Assembly (NCBI GenBank): GCA_036785705.1
Contig: JAWUZG010000056.1
Location: 10,526,501-10,590,500 of the forward strand
Length of the DNA stretch: 64,000 bases
Direction: 5' to 3'
From: Acanthornis magna
Lineage: Eukaryota > Chordata > Aves > Passeriformes > Acanthizidae
Each line of letters opens with the position of its first letter. The first letter of the stretch is position 1. The notes under the pieces are model-generated. The model had not been told where the DNA came from and did not search any database. It was given only the letters and a program-made list of their open reading frames with translations. Of this stretch, positions 57,161 through 64,000 are shown one piece after another. A program made the position numbers and the translations under genes.

Positions 57161-60100
57161 CACCTGATTATGCTGTGCCAGTCTGTCTTCAGAGCCACAT
57201 TTTGTGGGCTAAACCTTGACACACTTGTTTTCCTTTTTCCAGAGTTATTGGCGTGGTGTCCTTAAGCACCAGGCATGCTGATGGTGGTTTGGTAAAGAGG
57301 GATATTTTTTTTTGTGGCCAGAAGGCTGCTCTCCTTCTAGCCTGGAAGAGATAGCAGGATTAAAAAGAAGTTTTAGACCCCGGAAAGTCAAAGGAACACT
57401 TTCTGGAAACTGTCTTGTATGCTTTATTGTGTTTCTAGGCCAAATAAAGGATTTAGGTCATTTCAGGGCATCTGCAGGAGGACAAATACCCTTAAGTTTT
57501 CTTTTTTCTAAGACAGAGTAACTGTGAACCTTTCGAGATACCAGTCGGAAAATAGACATTTTGAGCTCCACCAAGCTGCAGTAATAATGCTTCTAAAACA
57601 TAATCCTGGAAGCCTTGTGCCTGGAAATATAGCACCTCTCTAATATGTAACCTAACCACATTTTTCCTCCATGTTTCTCTGCTGTATTTCATTCCAGTCT
57701 TTATATCATTACTCAATTTATAAACAATAGCTTGGTATCTAAAACACACTTTTAAGTGGCTCTATGTTAAACAAGAAGCAAGATAGCACCATTGTCACTG
57801 TTTTCCAGGGCACCAGAAAGAAATCCAAGGCCAGGGTAGTAAATTAACCAACTTCCTTTCGCTCACCTTCTCTTAGAGCTTGACCAACACTCAACAGATT
57901 CATGGTAACTGTGGACATTAAAAGTCATCATGTGAACCAGATAACAGAAGCTCCCATTTTTGTTGCCCGTACTCAAAGCCATCACTTTCAGGGAAGAAAT
58001 GCAGCCAGCAGTTACAAACTAGATGCTATTAATAGCCACCAGCTGAACTTTGTACTTTTAAGGGAGGCACCTCCTTATTTAGTATATTTTTCCTGCAATT
58101 CTGGGACTTTTCACATATTAAAACAGTGCTATTTGTCATCAGCAAGCTAGTCTGGGTTGTCAGACAACACTAAATTAGATCCAATTAAATCAATGCTTCA
58201 CTATACTGTACAGTTATTTGGTGTGTATTGGGAAATAATAAACTTGTACAATGAGTAAAATCCTTGATAATTTGGTCTTCAAGCACTTTGTAGGTACAGC
58301 TGAAGGTGAAAAGATAGTTTTGCTTTGATCATCTTTTTCTGAATTTGCTCGTGCAGGAGGCGAGAAGGTTCCCAAGTGAGCAGTGAGGTGGTAGGTGCTG
58401 AGCAAGGTGCTGTGGCTTTGCATCACCTGAAGACTTTTGTTACTGCTGGTTCTTGGCTGCTATATCACACATTTCTATTTGTTCTGGGGGATTTATAAAT
58501 CTGGGTCTTGGATTTGGTCCTTCTGTATCTACAGAGGTTTGTTTTTTCTTATTGAAAATGCAATGTTGTTGTTGGGCCAAGCAACTTAAACACAACCAGC
58601 CGAAAGAATTACTTGCATATGTAATTGTCTACAAAGAGTATATACATGAAGAAAAGAGTGTTACCTTTTGTTAAAGACTGGCAGAAATTGTTTTTAATAG
58701 GTGTTGTGTGTTTCATTTCTTTTTCTCTTGTTTTCAAATGCAAGAAAAAATTTAAACCTGGCAAGGAATGAACAGGAGAAATGAAAAAGCACTTACTGTT
58801 GCTTTGAGTTTCTCAACAGATGTGGTTATGCCAGTATCACCTCATGAATTCCTTCTGTTTGATTTTGAAAAACTTTTTTGTGAGTAAAATGTCTGTTGAC
58901 CAAGTTGTTTAAATGTAACAAGGGACATTAAACCCAACAAGTTTGTCTGTTCAAAAGCAATTTCCTATTTTACCTTCTAGCTTTCTCTTTCCTTTCCTCT
59001 ATGAAGAGCACAAGGAATGAAGTGACCCCAGTTTGGCCCCAAGGTGGTCAGTGCCAGGCCATGTGTGACTGTGGTGTGGATTCTGTGTGTTCCTCTGTCT
59101 CAGAGGGAGAGGATTATGTGCCAAAGTGATATTGATATTTAACTTATTAGTTTGGTTTCCTGCAAGCAATATTAAGCTTTCAGAGTACACATTCAGCTTT
59201 CACTGCTTCATTTATGTTTCTCTCTGCATTGTGTTGTTTCAAATCCAGTTGTGACTGTTTCAAAGCAGTGCATTAGGAAAAAACTTGGGTTGTAAATGCA
59301 AATATAATTTTTAACGGTGTGAGCTGGAGGTTGAAAATAGTTCATGTCTGGGAGATTAGGTCTGGCTTTTTTGGTCTTTTCTGTACTGTTGCTTGCTGTG
59401 TGGTCATTCTAGTTTGCAGCCACATTTGGGTGGTCAGGGGCCCAAAGCTACAATATTGCAAACACACGTGAGATTTACTTTATTTTTACAACTTACTTAT
59501 TGGGATCAGGTAAGGAAATTTAAATGTCTCCTCCCGTGCTTTCTGCATTAAGCTAGGATTTTCTCAATTCCAAATGCTTTAGTGCACAATTTTAAAATAA
59601 AACCAGGATTTTTTGTCTTTTTCCAGAAGCACTTTCGCTGAACTGTTATGGTGTAGCTCAATATAAGGAGGATTTGTCTGGATTTCATATCAACTAAACA
59701 AAAAAATAATGAGTTTTTTAAAAATCCTGTAATGATTTTTATTTTGTTTTATGTCTTTTGTTTGAAACAAAAGTTGAAAAGACCATTTTCCAATGCAAAT
59801 GCTAATTTGAGTAGAAAGCAGGTTGTTTGGGGTTATTTTTTAAAATGTAGATTTTAATTCATCTATCTAAGGAGCTAAATTGTTTCAAGAAAAAAAATTA
59901 ATCTAACAACCCCAGTAACAGATAAGAGGAATGTTTATAAACTGCTTGCCTAGATAAAATTGTTTTTATAAAAAAAGGCCAATTAAAGCCCTTTCCAGCT
60001 AAGGTTTTGTATTCTTGTAGCTAACAATTGCAGTTTGTGTCCCTCTCTTTGCAGAAGTCACACTGAATTCTTTGCTGCTCTGTGTCAGTAGTTTGAGCAA

Positions 60101-62248
60101 GCTGATTCAGAAAGGCTGGGCTCTGCTCTGGGTACCTGGTGCTGCTGGTTGCTTAATGCTCTTGTAAAATTGAGTTATTCCAATTACCGCCATGCCTGGG
60201 ACAGATTTGGTGAGCTTAGTGTTGCTTCCATGGTTGCATGGGTGGGAAATCTTGGAAGAAAAAAACCCAAGTTTTCCTGGGATTAATGTAATAGAAGATT
60301 GCGTGGGAAGTCGTGGAAGAGATGAAGGGTAGATCTAATTGTTCTCCCACACCATGTCAAGATTTTTCAGAAACCTTTTATCCATCTTGAGGAATAACTA
60401 ACAAGCAAGTAATTACATTTATTCAAGTTTGCTAGCCTACTTTCCCAGAGGCAAAGTATCATTTCCTAAATGATTTCATTCATAAATGTTTAAATGAGTA
60501 AAGCAATTTTACGCAGATTCTGAAGGAGTCCATTGTCTTTCTTACAGCACAACTTGACAATGGCAAAGGAGAGGGTAAAAGTTTCAAGTTGGCAAAACAA
60601 CTTGCATTCAATCTCCTTCTGGGTCTGCTCCTATTCAACGAGGCAGTTTTTGCTGCTTGAGGTTTTCCTCTAGTCTCAAGGTAGTAATGTTGTGGCTGTG
60701 AGCATCTGAGAGATGCAAAACCCTTTGGAGAAGGTGAGGTGTGATTTTGTGTGATTTGATGGGGCTGGAAGAAGCAAATAGACTTTCTGAAACCTCTTGG
60801 TGGGACTGAATGCAAGATGCGTTTCTTGGCAGTAGCAGCAGTCTGATGGTCCCTCTTAGCCTGTGAATCGCTGTCCTAGGAGCTTATCCCTTGTGTAAAG
60901 GCCCTATGTGGGAAATCTGTGTTAAGAAGTCGTAGTCAGAGGTGCTTAGGCATTGCACCAATGAGAATAAATAGATAAATAGCAGAAATTGTCACATAGT
61001 CACTGAAATACAGAGATCAATCTTTAAAATAATGAAAAAAACAACAAAAAAAAGATAGTGTCTTTAATAAAATTGAATCCAGGTTAAAACAAACCACTGC
61101 AGTTTCATACAGTCCCTGAGTCCTCTTCCTAATCAGTTGCTTGCTGTCTTGTGTCTTCCCTTGTGCAATTCCATATATTAGTTCTCCTATTAACTCATGA
61201 TTTTCCAAGGTCAACCAGCCCTCCACACAAATTACTCCAGAAAAAGCCATGTACCTGTCAAAAACCTTCACTCCCAAGGTGTGCAATCCCCTCCTTGGCA
61301 CAGAGCTTTCCCTGATGTTGCTGCCAGATGTGAGCAGATGTTCTGGGGCTGGTGGGCTGCTGCTGGACACGGTGTCCCTTGCTTTGGGAGCTTCCCTCTG
61401 CCTGGGGAAGGGACCCTGGGGTGGCAGAGGTGCCAGCACACAGTCCTGGAGTGCAGGAGAGGGCCATGGGGGAGGCTGCAGGTGCCCAGGGAATGTCGTC
61501 AGGCTGGGGTGAAAATAGCTGATGCTGCTGGTAGAACCTACTCAGGGCTGTTGGGATCCAATGTCAAGAAAATGGGAAATGCTCTGGTTGGAATGAGGGG
61601 GCTGAGTGCAAGACTGTGACCCATACAGTCATAAGTGTGCATTTTCTGTCCTCTTATGAAAAAGATTTATCAATACCTGCTTAACTGCTATCACAATATA
61701 ATTACTCAAATTCTAAGATATATGTTAGGCTTTAATCCTTGAACATCATAATGAATAATTTCATCATGAGAAAAACCTTCTGACTTGTTTATTTTTGTAA
61801 GATGCAAAGGTAGGAATGTTTTTAGAAGTATTTCTTGAGGGGAAAAGTAGCTAGGGTGAAATCTCTTGTGTTTTAAAAGTAATCCCTTAAGAGCACAAGG
61901 TATACTTAGGCAGACAGACATAGCTGTGGCAAAGATGAAGGATTCATAATAAAATTGAGCTTTATAATCTAGATTTCAGTTCATTGGAGTGCAAGTCATT
62001 CTTCTAGGACAAATAATTTTTTTAATTACTTCTGTGTACAGTTGTAATTTGAATCATGTACCATCTCTTGTTTGCTCAAGACATTTTTCTCTACTGAGCA
62101 GAAATCTTATCTAAAGAAAGAAGCTACTTTTATCTGTGGGGTTTTTTTATTGGATTTTTTTTTAAACTTTAGTCATGCTTTCATGGTGATTTAAAAGAGC
62201 ATAAGAAGCAATTGATGACTTTTAAAGCGACAGCATTCCAGTGTAAAT
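57161..62248. other. Unique sequence, no gene seen (5.1 kb)
   Basis: Mostly AT-rich. The 61017-61619 segment holds 140-codon frames on both strands that overlap each other. The minus one reads plausibly in its middle part but has no recognised domain. A nuclear-receptor-type CCAAGGTCA lies near 61206. No repeat family or RNA gene seen. Confidence 0.48.
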
Positions 62249-62383
62249 TTATTTACAGTAAATTTCAGTCAAGTTTTCTTTGTCTCGGAGACTCTCTGGC
62301 ACTGCAGCTTTCTGGTCAATGATCAGCCACAAGCCAGTGTTGTAGATGAATTCCAGCACAACATCAGAAGATATTTTCAGTTT
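62249..62383 (-). other. Candidate terminal exon (unrecognised)
   Basis: On minus, a TTTCTGCACCATTTTACAG acceptor-like sequence precedes 44 codons (KLKISSDVVLEFIYNTGLWL through LTEIYCK) and a TAA at 62251-62249, with an overlapping AATAAA. The peptide alternates hydrophobic and charged residues plausibly, but I do not recognise it. It would follow the segment at 62642-62735 in phase. Open runs of this size are frequent by chance at this base composition. Confidence 0.15.
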
Positions 62384-62641
62384 CTGTAAAATGGTGCAGA
62401 AACAATGATACCTGCACAGCCGAGTTCCACTGTCAGGGTCCAGCAGCCAAAATGCAGCCCAGGGCTTGTGTCCCCAAAAGCAAACTCACAGATACAGATT
62501 ATCTTGAAAATGTCAAGACAGGTTAAAGCATATATTGTGTCATTTAGTTACTTTAGTGAATGAGGAAATCTGCGATTCTTTTTAGTGAAGTTGTCTTTAA
62601 ATGAACTCCTCAGTGGTCTTCTTTGAGAGCTTCTTGCTCAC

Positions 62642-62735
62642 GAGGCTTTGAAAATCCTGCCAGAAAAGGTAGCTGAGACCATCTTTCAATGATTCAAGAG
62701 CAGATGATGAATATGTTATGAAGGATTTCTGCAAG
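62642..62735 (-). other. Candidate internal exon (unrecognised)
   Basis: On minus, a good acceptor (TTATTGTGCTTCCCTGGCAG) precedes one base plus 31 codons (LQKSFITYSSSALESLKDGL...FQSL), ending before GTGAGC, a usable donor. Joining to 62383 keeps frame (phase 0). The open segment further upstream (63176-62929, ending at a strong GTAAGG donor) is in the wrong phase to join it. The three-exon model therefore fails as written, which lowers confidence. Confidence 0.15.
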
Positions 62736-63844
62736 CTGCCAGGGAAGCACAATAAAATAATGTCAGGTATTGTGCTGGGCTGTGCTAGTTTTGCTCTTGT
62801 GGCTCTGTGTGTTATGATGAAAGGCACAATTCAAAGTAGGAGCCAAGTGGGTGGGTTTTTTTACAAATATTTTTCTTCTGACCTGTATATTCTGATTAAG
62901 TCCTTACCAAAGGTGCCACTTCCCTTACCTCTGTGATGGAGGAATGTTACTGTAAAATCAACTTCAAAATTTGGCAGGGCAGTCCACAAGAGACTTAAAG
63001 GAAGCTGCCAGAGTAAGTGTAGGGAATCCATTTTAGTAGCAGAGTTGGTGATGAACGTAACAGCAAAGGATGATGAAATTTGTTGTTCAGTATGGCATTG
63101 TTCAGATGAAGTCTCAAATATTGTACCTTTCTTTGGTAGTGCTTTGTTGCTGATCCAAAAAATAACACATTTCCTGCTGAGAGGCCAATGCTGTGTCAGT
63201 TACATGAAATAATCTTCATTCTTGTAACTATTAAATGCTGCTTAAACTGCAGAATTACACTGCAATTTTCATCTTATTTCTGTAGTGCCTAGTTCGCTGG
63301 GTTTTGTGATTTCACATCTGAGCTCTAACTTAAGAGGTAAATTCTCAGGGGATCATACCACTGTGAATACTTCAGCATGAGGTGTATGATTCAGCAGCTT
63401 AGATAATAGTTACTTCTGTAACTTAATGCATTTTTATGGTTTACTGCAAAAACAGCTATTCCCACTGGTTGCTGCCTCCCAAGCACCTATAGGACAGTGA
63501 CTCATTGAATCTTTATGGCAGTATTGAGAGAAATACATTCCTTACTTTATTGTGACTAATATTCAAGAGAATTGGGCCGGAATTTTAAACATTTTACCCA
63601 TCTTTCTTAGAAAGAATACCTATATTTAAAATGAAGTGTGATCAGTAGTGGTAGTACACCCAAAGTTGTGCAATATGCACAAAATTGCATCATCCCCTTG
63701 GAGATGATGCAGCTCAGTGGTCTTGTGAGGTAGGTACAGAGCTCCGAGCGGAGGGTCTTTTGGACTGAACTCCAAAATGATTATGGACATTATGGACAAT
63801 CCAGAGATGCAATGAGCACAGACTTTCCATTTTCTGCAATTCCA
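62736..63844. other. Unique sequence with an open segment and a small hairpin
   Basis: The minus strand is open for about 82 codons at 63176-62929 between a CCTCTCAG acceptor-like and an AGAG/GTAAGG donor-like border, with no recognised product. A 9-bp perfect hairpin TGCATCATC/GATGATGCA with an 8-nt loop lies at 63686-63711. No repeat family recognised. Confidence 0.4.
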
Positions 63845-63865
63845 TTTTTTTTTTTTTTTTTTTTT
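63845..63865. repeat. Poly-T run (T21)
   Basis: 21 consecutive T; no retroelement body identified next to it. Confidence 0.95.
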
Positions 63866-64000
63866 CTGGTAACTTATTAGGAGAAGTCTGTTTCAAAGAG
63901 TGCCTGTAAGAACACAGGGTTTCATGCTTTTAGCAAAGCCTGGGTGTGAGTCACCCTAAGCAATTCCCTCAGTCTTTAGAGCTGAAGACTCAGGGGAAAA

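Noticed and set aside
2348..59300. Repeated octamer-type ATTTGCAT/ATGCAAAT words across the window
   Set aside because: About eight were noticed against roughly four expected at this base composition. This is not strong enough to call an enriched signal without a proper count.
63700..63735. GATGCAGCTCAGTGG, similar to the D-arm of a tRNA
   Set aside because: No matching acceptor stem, anticodon arm or T-arm follows.

Overview
This window reads as vertebrate nuclear DNA, most likely from a bird. It contains no gene I can identify. It is AT-rich and dense in stop codons. The open frames present are short, overlap on both strands and look like chance. The avian assignment rests on the interspersed repeats. 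There are three CR1 LINE fragments carrying the CR1 3' signature (a GGTTGGA...TCCAACC stem region followed by a degenerate ATTCTATGA-type terminus). There is also a solo LTR and a second LTR-like fragment of a type I know from bird genomes (terminal TGTTGTGGTTTAACCCC). I saw no Alu, L1, tRNA-SINE, tRNA, snRNA, rRNA or CRISPR sequence.

Layout. 1-8 kb: unique AT-rich sequence with a minus-strand CR1 tail (about 4.31-4.44 kb) and an old LTR fragment (about 6.62-6.78 kb). 8.06-8.63 kb: a solo LTR in minus orientation with a perfect 5-bp target-site duplication. 9-28 kb: unique sequence with several low-complexity T- or TG-rich tracts and short clusters of transcription-factor-like motifs (three TAATTA cores near 10.65 kb, an inverted GATA pair near 13.0 kb, TCF-like and octamer motifs at 27.5-28.06 kb). 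28-41 kb: a purine-rich stretch, small tandem duplications and a plus-strand CR1 3' end (40.90-41.09 kb). 41-56 kb: unique sequence with a GC-rich patch (45.17 kb), AT-rich blocks that look like non-coding regulatory DNA (46.4-46.9, 50.7-51.25 and 52.0-52.3 kb) and a 22-bp perfect palindrome at 52,166. 56.4-57.16 kb: the most informative repeat, a minus-strand CR1 in which the 3' tail is joined directly to the front part of ORF2, with a 12-bp unit triplicated inside it. 57-64 kb: unique sequence; two or three short open segments near 62.2-63.2 kb have splice-like borders but no recognisable product.

How it fits together. The simplest reading is a gene desert or the interior of a long intron. 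Nearly all long homopolymer and low-complexity tracts are T- or TG-rich on the + strand. That is the direction expected if the region is transcribed on + as an intron, but this is inference. Regulatory-block calls are based on local motif content only, because conservation cannot be measured from one sequence. I did not find a new biological system. The observations most worth checking are the rearranged CR1, the 22-bp palindrome at the possible start of a small open exon, and the solo LTR.
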